From Bacillota bacterium (lineage in GTDB: Bacteria; Bacillota; Clostridia; Christensenellales; Aristaeellaceae), in assembly GCA_023398575.1 (NCBI GenBank), contig JAEWSC010000092.1, positions 3,105 through 67,104 of the forward strand: DNA of 64,000 nt, written 5' to 3'. Below, piece after piece: positions 50,808-60,427 of the stretch. Within the stretch, counting starts at the first letter, position 1. Every line of letters begins with the position of its first letter. The notes below the pieces were generated by a model. It made no database searches. It saw only the letters and a program-made list of their open reading frames with translations, and was not told the origin of the DNA. A program made the position numbers and the translations under genes.

Positions 50808-51842
50808 TTACTTCACATACAATGTTTTTCCAGTGGAGCGAAGGTCGTCGCAGGCCTCCTTAATCCGATCCTTCATGCCTGCCTCGGCAGCAGCCAGATA
50901 GACGCGGGGATCATATTGCTTTTTTACACCGACCTCGCCGTCGATTTTCAGCACCCCGTCATAGTTTTTGAAAAAATGATGGGCAATCGGCCTGGTAAAG
51001 GCATACTGCGTATCTGTATCGATGTTCATTTTAACAACGCCATAATCGACAGCTTCTGCAATTTCTTCCTTTGTGGATCCGGAGCCGCCGTGAAACACGA
51101 GGTAGAAATGCTTGTCATCTCCGTAGCGGCGTTTTAATTCCTCCTGCCCGTCGCGCAGGATTTTTGGTTTGAGCTTTACGTTGCCGGGCTTGTAGCTGCC
51201 GTGGACATTGCCAAAGGTTGCCGCCAAAAGGAAACGGTTGCCTGTGATGCCACCCAGCTCGTCATAGAAGCGCATCATATCATCCGGCGTGGTGAAAAGC
51301 TTTTCCCGCGGCACGCCATCGTGATTTACACCATCCTCTTCGCCGCCGACAACGCCGGCCTCCACTTCCAGCAGGATGTCGTTTTGAGCGCACAAAGCCG
51401 CCAGCTCTTTGGCTGCCTTTATGTTTTCCTCCAGTGGCAGGGTGCCCCCGTCAAACATGTGGCTTTGAAAAAGGTTTGCTTGGCCCAGTGCGCGCCGCCT
51501 GGCCGTTTCTTTGATCAGGGGCTTTACAAACTCATCCAGCTTGTTCAGTTGACAGTGGTCGGTATGCAGTGCGACATAAATATCGTAGTAATCTGCCACA
51601 TAGTGGATGTAGTTGGCTAGCGCAATGGCGCCGATGGCCGTGCTGCCGATTTTGCTGCCGGAGGCGTGCTTGCCGCCGCCGATGGAGATTTGTATGATTC
51701 CGTCGGACTTGGCTTCGGCGAAGGCGGCGAGCGCGGCATTTGCAGATTCGATGGATACAACGTTGATGGCAGGATAAGCGTACTGGTTGGCAAGCGCGCT
51801 ATCGAGCATTTTGCAATATGTTGCATAATTTGCGACTGGCAT
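50808..51842 (-). CDS. fba: Class II fructose-bisphosphate aldolase
   Basis: 344 residues, close to the class IIA (E. coli FbaA-like) subfamily. Zinc and substrate motifs: VALHTDHCQLNKLD, LLEVEAGVVGGEEDG, TFGNVHGSYKPGNVKL, LVFHGGSGSTKEEI and MNIDTDTQYAFTRPI. It cleaves fructose-1,6-bisphosphate in glycolysis. ATG at 51842 follows GCAGGGGGAATGAACC. Transcribed alone from its own promoter with a terminator. Confidence 0.95.
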   Translation of the reverse strand: MPVANYATYCKMLDSALANQYAYPAINVVSIESANAALAAFAEAKSDGIIQISIGGGKHASGSKIGSTAIGAIALANYIHYVADYYDIYVALHTDHCQLNKLDEFVKPLIKETARRRALGQANLFQSHMFDGGTLPLEENIKAAKELAALCAQNDILLEVEAGVVGGEEDGVNHDGVPREKLFTTPDDMMRFYDELGGITGNRFLLAATFGNVHGSYKPGNVKLKPKILRDGQEELKRRYGDDKHFYLVFHGGSGSTKEEIAEAVDYGVVKMNIDTDTQYAFTRPIAHHFFKNYDGVLKIDGEVGVKKQYDPRVYLAAAEAGMKDRIKEACDDLRSTGKTLYVK

Positions 51843-51887
51843 GGTTCATTCCCCCTGCTTTTGTAGATTCAAATTCTTCCAATTGTT

Positions 51888-51916
51888 ATCATAGCACGAA
51901 TTGGTGAAGGGGACAA
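51888..51916 (-). promoter_or_regulatory. Promoter of fba
   Basis: Minus-strand -35 TTGTCC (51916-51911), 17-nt spacer, -10 TATGAT (51893-51888) preceded by TGC. Confidence 0.65.
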
Positions 51917-51968
51917 GTAAGCAGCACGTTTGCCTGGCTGCGGAATTCTGCCTGTACCTTTCAGATCG

Positions 51969-51997
51969 TTGTGCAATCCTTCCATTAATGATATAAT
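51969..51997 (+). promoter_or_regulatory. Promoter of the 1074-residue protein gene
   Basis: -35 TTGTGC (51969-51974), 17-nt spacer, -10 TATAAT (51992-51997). The 5' untranslated leader would be about 135 nt. Confidence 0.6.
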
Positions 51998-52138
51998 TGG
52001 TCGATGAAACCCGTTTCGATAGAAGGTAAAACCTTGCGGTGGGTTTAAAAGGCTGTACTTGTTTCGAACACCGAAGTTTCCCGCAGTTGTTCCTGTTCAT
52101 CAAATTTATACATTATTGCAAGCTGGAGGAAAGCACCC

Positions 52139-55100
52139 ATGCAAACCACAGACTCTTTTGTTACGCAAAGCGGACAGGTTTTTTACAAGGTGGAAAACAG
52201 CCAATGGCTTACGCCCTTTTTCATCAACGTGGTATCTGCCTGCGATGTGTGGATTTTTCTTTCCTCCAGGGGTGGCATTACCGCCGGCCGGCGGGATGCC
52301 CAAGGCGCGGTTTTTCCCTATGAAACGGATGACCGCCTGCACGACCAAAGCCACACCGGATCCAAAACCATTGTTAAAATTGGGAATCAATTGTGGGAGC
52401 CCTTTGCCCATACCAGCCTGGACAAATACAGCATCACCCGCAGCATATACAAGGCTGCCCGGGGCACAAGCGTGCTGTTTGAAGAAACCAATCATGATCT
52501 AAATTTGCGCTTTACCTACCAGTATGAAGGCAGCGAGGCCTTCGGCGTCGTCAAGACCGCCACCCTTACAAACCTTGGTGCCTCCCCTGTGCAGGTGGAA
52601 ATTTTGGACGGCCTTGAAAATATTCTCCCCTGCCACGTCAATGCCAATCTGCAGGCCACCTCCTCCACGCTGGTGGATGCCTATAAGGCCAGCGAACTGG
52701 TTCAAGGCAGCGTATTGGCTACCTATGCCCTGACTACCCTCATTAACGACACGCCCAACCCCATTGAAATTCTCAAGGCCAACGTAGCCTGGACCGACTG
52801 TACAAAGGCCAGCATTGCACTGAGCTCCAACGTGGTGGATGCCTTTGTCCGCGGTCAGCCCTACGCCTATAACGAGCCCGCTTACGGCTGCAAGGGTGCC
52901 TACTTTGTCAAGTACAGTGAATCCCTTGCGCCGGGCGATTCTTGCACCCACCGCATTGTGGTGGATAACGGGCTGGACCATTGCGCGCTTATTAAGCTTG
53001 CCAACCGTTTGCAAGCGCCTATCGTTGACGCCCTGGAAAAGGATTTGCAGGTTGGCCGGGAGCTGCTTGCCCGCTATGTGGAAATGGCGGATGGCGTGCA
53101 GCACACCGGGGATGAAACAGCCACCCACCACCACTATTTGAACACGCTGTACAACGTGCTGCGGGGCGGCATTTTTGCCGATGCCTATGCGCTGGATGCA
53201 GATGATTTTCTGGATTTTGCCAAAGCCCGCAGCCATGCCATCCAAGGGGATACGCAGTTTGCCGATAAGGCCCGTGGGTGCAAAACCATTCATGAACTCA
53301 AGGAAGCCTTTGAGGCAGACGCTTCTTCCCTGCGCCTGGTGCTGGAATATTTGCCGCTTAGCTTTTCCCGCCGGCATGGCGACCCTTCCCGGCCCTGGAA
53401 CCAATTCAACATCAGGGTCAAGGATGAGCAAGGCAGGCCCATCAAGCGGTATGAGGGCAACTGGCGCGACATCTTTCAAAACTGGGAGGCCCTGGGCCTT
53501 TCCTTCCCCTGTTACTATGAGAACATGATTGCCAGGTTCGTTAACGCATCTACAGCGGATGGCTTTAACCCCTACCGCATTCATCGAAACGGCATCGACT
53601 GGGAGCGGCCCGAGCCGGACAATCCCTTCAGCGGCCTGGGCTACTGGGGCGACCATCAAATCATTTACCTTTTGCGCTTACTCAAGGGGCTTTATAGCCA
53701 TTTTCCCCAAAGGCTGCATGATCTGTTGCGTAAGCAGGTGTTCACCTACGCCAATGTGCCTTATATCATCAAGCCCTATGAGGAGATTGTAAAGGACAGC
53801 AAGCACACCGTCCAATTTGACGCAAAGCGTGACAAGGAGATTGGGGCGCTTTGTGATTTGGTGGGCACCGACGGCCAGCTATTGCACAAGGATGGCACGG
53901 TGTACACGGTTACCCTCATGGAAAAGCTGCTGGTACCGCTGCTTAGCAAAATGGCCAACCTGCATGTGGATGGCGGCGTGTGGATGAACACCCAGCGCCC
54001 CGAATGGAACGACGCCAACAACGCCATTGTGGGCATTGGCCTTTCCATGGTCACGGTCTACCACATGCACGCCTATGTTCAGCATTTGCTCACGCTTTTG
54101 CAGGGGGAAGTAGGGGACTTTGCCGTCTCCAAAGAAGTTGCCCAGTGGCTTGAAACCTCTCTTGGGCTGATGCAGGCCCATGTCAATCACCCATCTAGCA
54201 GCGCTAAAGACCTGCTGGATCAAATGGGTCAGGCATTTTCTGATTACCGCCAAAGCGTATATGCAAACGGCTTTTCCGGTTGCGAAACGCTGAGCGTAAC
54301 CGATATTAAATCCTGGCTTGCCATATGCAAAACCCTGCTGAACGAAACCGTTTCAAAAAATAAAGCCGAACTTTTCGCCACCTACAACCTGTTCAAAAAC
54401 GACGGCAGCACAGCGCCCATGCGTCCTATGCTGGAAGGCCAGTCCGCCGCCATCGGCGCCGGCCTTGTTTCTCCCGATGGCCTTGCGGCCCTGCTTGCGC
54501 AAATGGATCAAACCTTATTCAGTGAGCAGCACAAGGCCCACACGCTCTACCCCAAGCAAATGACCGTGCCCTTCTATAAAAAGAACAGCTTCACCGCGCC
54601 CATCACCGCCGATGGCGTCATCGTCTGTCGGGATGAAAACGGCACGCTGCACTTTGGCCCCAACATGACCACGCAACAGGCCCTATCTCAGGCGCTGCAA
54701 AATTCCGCCTATGGCAAGGAAGACCATGCCTTTCTGCTGGAACAGTTTGAGCGCCTGTTCGGCCACCAATCCTTCACCGGCCGCAGCCAGGTCATGTACA
54801 AGTATGAGGGCATCGGCTGCATCTACTGGCACCAAAACGCCAAGATGGCCCTGGCCATTTTGGAGCAGGCGCTGGCCATAAGGCAGGATAAAAAGGCGGC
54901 CCAATCCGTTTTGCAGGCCTACCGCGAGGTCACGAGCCACTTCCTCTACCGCAAGGATTCCGCGGCCTGCCAGGCCATTCCCATCGAGCCCTACTCCCAC
55001 TCCTCCTTTGATGGCAAAAGCCAGCAGCCGGGCATGACCGGCCAGGTGAAAGAATCCGTCATCATGCGCAGAGCCGAGCTGGGCATCATCGTGGAAAACG

Positions 55101-55363
55101 GCCGCATCCTCTTTGATCCCTGGTTTGTCGCTCCGGCGGAGTTTGATGAAAAGGGTTGCCTGTCCTTTACCGTGTGCGGCATTCCCGTCCGTTACGTGCC
55201 CAGCCAAGACGGGCAAGACGCCATCGAGGTCCGTTACACCGACGGGAAAAAGGCAAGCATAAAGGGTACTGTCCTCCCGGATACTATCAGCCAGGAAGTG
55301 TTTTTAAGAAGCGGGGATATCACAGGCATTGATATATATTATGCGGTGAGCAGCCTGCAATAA
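52139..55363 (+). CDS. Large uncharacterised carbohydrate-enzyme-like protein
   Basis: 1074 residues, no signal peptide. The first 300 residues look like a beta-sandwich (EILDGLENILPCHVNANLQ). A helical region follows with conserved-looking SFSRRHGDPSRPWNQFNI, RYEGNWRDIFQNWEALGLSF, ASTADGFNPYRI, YWGDHQIIYLLRLLKGL and NTQRPEWNDANNAIVG. This layout, beta-sandwich plus (alpha/alpha) barrel with acidic residues in W-D and E-W motifs, resembles GH94/GH65/amylo-glucosidase-like enzymes, but I cannot place it in a characterised family. ATG follows GGAGGAAAGCACCC. Probably cytoplasmic phosphorylase or hydrolase acting on a glycan; inference only. Confidence 0.7.
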   Translation: MQTTDSFVTQSGQVFYKVENSQWLTPFFINVVSACDVWIFLSSRGGITAGRRDAQGAVFPYETDDRLHDQSHTGSKTIVKIGNQLWEPFAHTSLDKYSITRSIYKAARGTSVLFEETNHDLNLRFTYQYEGSEAFGVVKTATLTNLGASPVQVEILDGLENILPCHVNANLQATSSTLVDAYKASELVQGSVLATYALTTLINDTPNPIEILKANVAWTDCTKASIALSSNVVDAFVRGQPYAYNEPAYGCKGAYFVKYSESLAPGDSCTHRIVVDNGLDHCALIKLANRLQAPIVDALEKDLQVGRELLARYVEMADGVQHTGDETATHHHYLNTLYNVLRGGIFADAYALDADDFLDFAKARSHAIQGDTQFADKARGCKTIHELKEAFEADASSLRLVLEYLPLSFSRRHGDPSRPWNQFNIRVKDEQGRPIKRYEGNWRDIFQNWEALGLSFPCYYENMIARFVNASTADGFNPYRIHRNGIDWERPEPDNPFSGLGYWGDHQIIYLLRLLKGLYSHFPQRLHDLLRKQVFTYANVPYIIKPYEEIVKDSKHTVQFDAKRDKEIGALCDLVGTDGQLLHKDGTVYTVTLMEKLLVPLLSKMANLHVDGGVWMNTQRPEWNDANNAIVGIGLSMVTVYHMHAYVQHLLTLLQGEVGDFAVSKEVAQWLETSLGLMQAHVNHPSSSAKDLLDQMGQAFSDYRQSVYANGFSGCETLSVTDIKSWLAICKTLLNETVSKNKAELFATYNLFKNDGSTAPMRPMLEGQSAAIGAGLVSPDGLAALLAQMDQTLFSEQHKAHTLYPKQMTVPFYKKNSFTAPITADGVIVCRDENGTLHFGPNMTTQQALSQALQNSAYGKEDHAFLLEQFERLFGHQSFTGRSQVMYKYEGIGCIYWHQNAKMALAILEQALAIRQDKKAAQSVLQAYREVTSHFLYRKDSAACQAIPIEPYSHSSFDGKSQQPGMTGQVKESVIMRRAELGIIVENGRILFDPWFVAPAEFDEKGCLSFTVCGIPVRYVPSQDGQDAIEVRYTDGKKASIKGTVLPDTISQEVFLRSGDITGIDIYYAVSSLQ

Positions 55364-55403
55364 AAAGTCGTATGCAAGGTCTTGGCAAATACAGCGTCGC
55401 GCT

Positions 55404-55440
55404 AAAAATCACGCTCCGTATAATTCGGGGCGTGATTTTT
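55404..55440. terminator. Bidirectional terminator
   Basis: AAAAATCACGC pairs with GCGTGATTTTT between the convergent 1074-residue protein and DUF6171-like genes; A and T runs flank both sides. Confidence 0.85.
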
Positions 55441-55517
55441 GTTGGTAATTGAAAACGGTAAAAACAATCGCAGCAGGCAGCGTGTGATTGCCTGCTATCG
55501 GTACAAGCATGGGATTT

Positions 55518-55841
55518 TTATGTGTTGGTCCCTTTAAGGTCCGCCATCTCATTCTCATCCGGCTCAATGGCGGTCCACCTGGGGGCACCCGGCAGGGGGC
55601 ATTTGAGCATGCGCTTGGCGGCCCTGGCTTGTATATAGCAGCCGCATTGGGTGCAAGTGAATTGGATGCGGTGGGGGCAGCCTTCGCAGATGAACAGGCG
55701 CCGAACGTATTCTGCCTCCGGGGTGCGAATTTCCTCTGGCAAGGATGCGGCATAGCCATCCAAGTGCGCCCGCAGGCTTTGCTCATCCACATCCTGGGTA
55801 AGGCATTTGCGGCAGAGAATGCCGCTGCTTGTATAGGGCAT
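55518..55841 (-). CDS. Small cysteine-rich protein (DUF6171-like)
   Basis: 107 residues. Cysteines occur as LCRKCLTQ, CEGCPHRIQFTCTQCGCYIQ and KCPLPGAPRW, suggesting two zinc sites. It resembles DUF6171 proteins of Clostridia; function unknown. ATG follows CTAAGGAGCGCTT. It lies 9 bp after the DgoK-like gene and is probably cotranscribed. Confidence 0.72.
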   Translation of the reverse strand: MPYTSSGILCRKCLTQDVDEQSLRAHLDGYAASLPEEIRTPEAEYVRRLFICEGCPHRIQFTCTQCGCYIQARAAKRMLKCPLPGAPRWTAIEPDENEMADLKGTNT

Positions 55842-55850
55842 AAGCGCTCC

Positions 55851-56837
55851 TTAGAATTTCATGCCCGCAATGCGCAATGCGCCGGTTACGCCCATGCGGC
55901 CGGCGGTTTCGTGCTTGACGGGGTGAACTTGGGTAAAACCCGCGGCATGAGCCAAGCCGCAAAGCGCGGTTTGCAAAGGCTCCTTGCCGGCGATATATAG
56001 GGGTGTATGCACAGTGGCATACGCCTTTAAGGCCTGTATATCCGATTGCAGAACTGCACCCAAAAGATAACTGGCAACCTGCTGTGGCGGTTTTTTATAC
56101 AGTGTGGAAAGAATGCGCCCCGCAAACGCCGCCCGGCCAAGGCCCGCTTTTTCCGCCTCCTGGTATCCCACCAGGGCCATCTCCATATCAAAGTCTTCCG
56201 GGGTGGCAAAGCTGTGTTCCACTGCCGAGGCCAGAATGGTATGGTGGGTCAGCGCGTTTGTCAGTTCACCGGACAGGATGGTCATGCAGCTTTGTATTTG
56301 GCCAGCAGCGCCCATTTGAATCAGCTTGTTGTGAGAACCGGGCAATACAAACACGCAAGGCCCAACCGGGCGAACCAGGGGCCATAGGCCCATGGCCTCG
56401 GTCTCCTCGCCTCGCATCATATCCATGGCCGTAAAGGAATCAAGGGTATTTGTATCGGCATCATTTTTCACGCCGGGGATAAAGGCGATGGGGAAAGACG
56501 CGATATCTGCAAAGGATTTCATCACCATGCCTTGATGCAGGGCCTGCACATCCGTAGGGGCGGTAAGGTGAGGAATCTCCACAAGGCCCTCGCGGCTTGT
56601 GATCATGCCGTAGGCAACGCAGTGGGCAATATCGCTAGCGGTTAGGGAAGCGGTGGATAACAAGCTGCCAATAGCCTCCCGCAGCGCGTTTTTCAAGCGG
56701 CCGTTATGGCCGTCGATGGCGGTGTGGGAGACGCCGGCTTCGCTTTTCACTGTGCTCAAAATAGCCCCTGCCGCATCCAGCAGCGTGACCCGCAGATTGG
56801 TGGTGCCGCCGTCGATAACAAGAGAATATTGGCCCAT
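55851..56837 (-). CDS. 2-dehydro-3-deoxygalactonokinase family protein
   Basis: 328 residues. N-terminal ASKHA-type phosphate motif YSLVIDGGTTNLRVTLLD; VAYGMITSREGLVEIPHL, GVKNDADTNTL, MMRGEETEAMGL and LPGSHNKLIQM are characteristic of DgoK. That kinase phosphorylates 2-keto-3-deoxygalactonate in the De Ley-Doudoroff route; no dgoA or dgoD is seen nearby, so the substrate may differ. ATG at 56837 follows CCAGGAGGACGATC. Confidence 0.85.
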   Translation of the reverse strand: MGQYSLVIDGGTTNLRVTLLDAAGAILSTVKSEAGVSHTAIDGHNGRLKNALREAIGSLLSTASLTASDIAHCVAYGMITSREGLVEIPHLTAPTDVQALHQGMVMKSFADIASFPIAFIPGVKNDADTNTLDSFTAMDMMRGEETEAMGLWPLVRPVGPCVFVLPGSHNKLIQMGAAGQIQSCMTILSGELTNALTHHTILASAVEHSFATPEDFDMEMALVGYQEAEKAGLGRAAFAGRILSTLYKKPPQQVASYLLGAVLQSDIQALKAYATVHTPLYIAGKEPLQTALCGLAHAAGFTQVHPVKHETAGRMGVTGALRIAGMKF

Positions 56838-56889
56838 GATCGTCCTCCTGGCTGTACTGGGGAATTTTGTATAACCAACCCTGTCTATG

Positions 56890-56918
56890 ATTGTAGCCGC
56901 AGGCAGGCCGGAATGCAA
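56890..56918 (-). promoter_or_regulatory. Promoter of the DgoK-like gene
   Basis: Minus-strand -35 TTGCAT (56918-56913), 17-nt spacer, -10 TACAAT (56895-56890). Confidence 0.65.
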
Positions 56919-57134
56919 GGGGAATGCGGGTCGTCCGGCCGCAGCATCTTTTGCGTTATTGATTTTTCACCTATCTGATGGCGTGGATGGCACAGCGAAG
57001 CAATATAAATTTAGTGCAAAAATATTGTATTAAACACAGCGTGCACGCCGTGTAAATTTTTCTTGTAATGCTTATTATGCACAAATATTATGAGCAAATT
57101 TGTGATATATGCGATTTTAATGCCTATTTTCCGT

Positions 57135-57163
57135 TTGACATAATAACAAATATTGCATACAAT
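57135..57163 (+). promoter_or_regulatory. Promoter of the glutaminase-like gene
   Basis: -35 TTGACA (57135-57140), 17-nt spacer, -10 TACAAT (57158-57163). The leader is about 190 nt and AT-rich. An imperfect palindrome CACAGCGTGCACGCCGTG lies about 80 bp upstream (57036-57053) and could be an operator. Confidence 0.78.
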
Positions 57164-57362
57164 ACTATCTGAAACAAGAGTAAAATCAAAAGAACAGACG
57201 AGATTTTGCTGTTTGCGGACAGGCAAACGAAAAAGAGCAAGCCCAAACCCTACAAAATAATCGCATACGCATAGATGATTTTACAGGCATTGAACTTGCT
57301 TTTTGATTTGGGTGTCAACGCCTATGTGCGTTCATATGGCTAAAGGATTTGGAGGAGTATGT

Positions 57363-59303
57363 ATGCAAAACCTGATGCGCCTTCCCGCACTGCCGCTGGT
57401 GGCCAACGACCCTTATTTTTCCATTTGGTGCGCGGCCGACCGGCTGACAGACACCGACACCACCCATTGGGCCGGCGCCAGAAAGCGCCTGCGCGGAAAG
57501 CTTACCATCGATGGCAAGCCCTGTAGGTTCTTGGGCCGCGGCGAGGGCGAAGCCATGCAGACCCTTTCCCTTGATGTAACGCCTACCTCTACCCGCAGCA
57601 CGTTTTCCGCCCATGGCGTCAAGCTTTCTATCGCCTTCACCACGCCCTTGTTGCTCAATGACCCCGATCTGCTTTCCACGCCCATCACCATGGTTGATAT
57701 CACCCTGGAATCCGCCGACGGAAAAAGCCACGAGACGGCGCTTTCCTTTACCGCCTTTGACGAATTGTGCTTTGATGGGGACCTGCGTCCCCATATGGCC
57801 CAAGATACGTATGAAATTGATGGCCTGCACATCGGCTACATGGGCCAGCGCCGTCAAAAGCTGCTCTGCCATTCGGCGGACCATATCACCATCGACTGGG
57901 GTTATTTGTATATCGCCAGCCGGGCGGATGTAAGCTGTACGGCAGACGGCCTGGCGGCTTCCACCGCTTTGACTCTGCTTTCTGGTGAAAAGCAAACCGT
58001 CTCCCTGCTGCTGGGCTATGACGATATCGCCTCCATCAATTACTTTGGTGTGCCCACCAAGGCCTGGTATGCCAGGAATGGCAAAACCCTGGTGGACGCG
58101 CTGCGGGAATTTGACCATCATCACGAAGCACTGCTTGCAAAATGCGCCGCCTTCGACGGAGAACTCACCAAAGAGGCCCAAACAAAGGGCGGCGAGGATT
58201 ATGCGCTGATCTGCACTGCTGCCTACCGCCAATGCATTTGCGCCCATAAGCTGATTGCCGATGAAAATGGGGAAATGGTGTGGCTGAGCAAGGAAAACGA
58301 CTCCAACGGCTGCATGGGCACGGTGGATGTCAGCTATCCTTCCACGCCGCTGTTCTTAAAGTACAATCCGGAATTTGTTCGGGCCATGTGCCGCCCGGTG
58401 CTGCGCTTTGCCAAGCTGCCGGTGTGGACGTGTGACTTTGCCCCCCACGATGTGGGCCAGTACCCCCAGGCCATCGGCCAGGTGTACGGTGCCAAGCGCC
58501 GGGTGCAAAACGGCAGCGAAAACCGCAACGGCGATATTCATCCCCCCTTCTACCTGTACCCCGGCCAGGCGGATTGCTATGAGCTGCGGTATCAGATGCC
58601 TGTGGAGGAATGCGGCAACATGCTGATTATGCTGTATGCCGCTGCCGCCTTTGACAAAAAGGCCGATCTTGCCAAGGAGAACCTGCCTCTTTTGGAAAAG
58701 TGGGTGCAGTATCTTATGCAATTCGGCGAGGACCCGGGCGACCAGCTGTGCACCGACGATTTTGCCGGGCATTTGGCCCGCAACATCAACCTATCTGCCA
58801 AGGCGTTGGTTGGCGTGGCGTGCTATGCCAGGCTGCTGAAGATGGCCGGTGAAGAAAAGGCAGACTTTTATGAAGCCGAAGCCAAACGCATGGCCGATAG
58901 CTGGCTTGCGCGCGCAAAGGTCGGCGGCCATACGGCCCTTACCTTTGACGGCCAGGGCTGGAGCATGAAGTATAACCTGGTATGGGACAAGGTGCTCAAG
59001 CTCGGCTTGTTCGATGCGGATTTCTATCGCCAGGAAATCAAAAGCTACCTGCCTCGTGTAAACGCCTACGGCCTGCCCCTGGATTCCCGGCGCACCTACA
59101 CCAAATCCGACTGGATTTTGTGGACGGCGGCCATGGCCGATGATTCCGACGACTTTTCGGCTCTGATTGCGCCTGTTGCCAAGTACCTGCGCGAGTCTAA
59201 AACGCGGGTAGCCTTTGGTGACTGGTACGATACGGTCAGCGGAAATTATGAGCATTTCATTGCCCGCAGTGTGCAGGGCGGCGTGTTCATGCCGCTGTTG
59301 TAA
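57363..59303 (+). CDS. GtaA-like glutaminase (DUF4965/DUF5127 family)
   Basis: 646 residues. The order matches glutaminase A-like proteins: N-terminal LPLVANDPYFSIWCAADRLT, a beta-sandwich (DUF5127), DUF4965 with YRQCICAHKLIADENGEMVW, MGTVDVSYPSTPLFLKYNPE, then an (alpha/alpha) barrel with FAPHDVGQYPQAIGQVYG and GGVFMPLL at the end. Fungal GtaA hydrolyses glutamine; bacterial relatives are little studied and this one lacks a signal peptide. ATG at 57363 follows GGAGGAGTATGT. A terminator follows; an AraC regulator gene is downstream. Confidence 0.82.
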   Translation: MQNLMRLPALPLVANDPYFSIWCAADRLTDTDTTHWAGARKRLRGKLTIDGKPCRFLGRGEGEAMQTLSLDVTPTSTRSTFSAHGVKLSIAFTTPLLLNDPDLLSTPITMVDITLESADGKSHETALSFTAFDELCFDGDLRPHMAQDTYEIDGLHIGYMGQRRQKLLCHSADHITIDWGYLYIASRADVSCTADGLAASTALTLLSGEKQTVSLLLGYDDIASINYFGVPTKAWYARNGKTLVDALREFDHHHEALLAKCAAFDGELTKEAQTKGGEDYALICTAAYRQCICAHKLIADENGEMVWLSKENDSNGCMGTVDVSYPSTPLFLKYNPEFVRAMCRPVLRFAKLPVWTCDFAPHDVGQYPQAIGQVYGAKRRVQNGSENRNGDIHPPFYLYPGQADCYELRYQMPVEECGNMLIMLYAAAAFDKKADLAKENLPLLEKWVQYLMQFGEDPGDQLCTDDFAGHLARNINLSAKALVGVACYARLLKMAGEEKADFYEAEAKRMADSWLARAKVGGHTALTFDGQGWSMKYNLVWDKVLKLGLFDADFYRQEIKSYLPRVNAYGLPLDSRRTYTKSDWILWTAAMADDSDDFSALIAPVAKYLRESKTRVAFGDWYDTVSGNYEHFIARSVQGGVFMPLL

Positions 59304-59349
59304 TCGCTCTGGCAAGCCTATCAAAAGATTTCCCAGTACAAATGAGAAA

Positions 59350-59392
59350 GCTGTCTCCCTGTGTGAAAGCATACGGAGACAGCCTTTTTTAT
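59350..59392 (+). terminator. Terminator of the glutaminase-like gene
   Basis: GCTGTCTCC pairs with GGAGACAGC, loop CTGTGTGAAAGCATAC, followed by CTTTTTTATTT. Confidence 0.9.
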
Positions 59393-59471
59393 TTATATTT
59401 TATTATGCGAAACGTGCCTTAACTCACAGTTGAAACAAATGCTGCCGCCCTGCCTCAAGCAACTGAGAACC

Positions 59472-59500
59472 TTGACAAAAAGAAAACAATCTATGATAAT
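59472..59500 (+). promoter_or_regulatory. Promoter of the AraC regulator gene
   Basis: -35 TTGACA (59472-59477), 17-nt spacer, -10 GATAAT (59495-59500). Confidence 0.68.
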
Positions 59501-59548
59501 AATGTAACGAATAAGCGCGAGCAAAGCATAGCGAAGAAAGGGTTGCCC

Positions 59549-60427
59549 ATGCCGAAGATGACAGCAGTGCCAGATGCACGCATGAAAAAGATGCCGGAAG
59601 AGCCGGGCTACTTTGTTGTAAGGCAACCGCAATGTGTTCTGACGGACGATGTATACATGACCAGCAGGCACTTGCATAAAGAAGTCGAAATGGTCTTTGT
59701 ACTTAGCGGTCGAGCGCAAATGCAAGTAGAAAGCCGCCTTTTTACCCTGATAGCCGGCGAGCTGCTATGCATTCGGGGCAGCGTGCCTCACGAGCTGCTG
59801 TCCAATAGGCAGGAAGCCGATCTTGTTCAGATTACCTTTTTGAAGGAATGGCTGCTGCCCGCTTTTTTTGCAAGCGCACAAAGAGAGGCTTGTCTTAAAC
59901 TGTACAGTCAGGTGTTCAAAACTAAACCATGCGATACGGTACGCGACTTAATTTTAAGTACCCTTCACTGCCCGCTGCCCGGATATAAAGAGTATTACCG
60001 GTATGGTAAGCTGGTGGAACTAACGGCTCGATTGTTAGCCCTGCCGGAAACCATTGGCGAGTCGCAGCGCGCAACCAAAGAAAACCTGCGCTATATGGAA
60101 TCAGCCATAGAATTTATGCAAAACAACTGCCATGACAAGCTGACGCTGAAGATGCTGTCGGATCATCTGGGCCTGACAGAAAGCTATTGCTCCAGATACA
60201 TCAGGCAAAATGCCGGCATTACCTTTGTGGAGTACCTAAATGCTATGCGGGTAAGCAATGCTCAGCAGCTGCTGTGCTATACAGGCTGCAGCATGGCCGA
60301 GATTGTACGCAAAACAGGCTTTTCCAGCGTGCAAACCTTTAACCGGGTGTTCAGGCAGCAAACCGGAAAGTCCCCCAGTGAATACCGAAAATGTGTGAAA
60401 CAGCGGCATTGCAAAGACAAAGGATGA
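59549..60427 (+). CDS. AraC-family transcriptional regulator
   Basis: 292 residues: cupin sensor (about 25-110; HLHKEVEMVFVLSGRAQMQV, IAGELLCIRGSVPHEL) and C-terminal tandem HTH (LTLKMLSDHLGLTESYCSRY, CSMAEIVRKTGFSSVQTFNR, FRQQTGKSPSEYRK). ATG at 59549 follows AAAGGGTTGCCC; the TTG at 59543 is an alternative. It may regulate the adjacent glutaminase-like gene or the YmaF gene; no direct evidence. Confidence 0.87.
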   Translation: MPKMTAVPDARMKKMPEEPGYFVVRQPQCVLTDDVYMTSRHLHKEVEMVFVLSGRAQMQVESRLFTLIAGELLCIRGSVPHELLSNRQEADLVQITFLKEWLLPAFFASAQREACLKLYSQVFKTKPCDTVRDLILSTLHCPLPGYKEYYRYGKLVELTARLLALPETIGESQRATKENLRYMESAIEFMQNNCHDKLTLKMLSDHLGLTESYCSRYIRQNAGITFVEYLNAMRVSNAQQLLCYTGCSMAEIVRKTGFSSVQTFNRVFRQQTGKSPSEYRKCVKQRHCKDKG

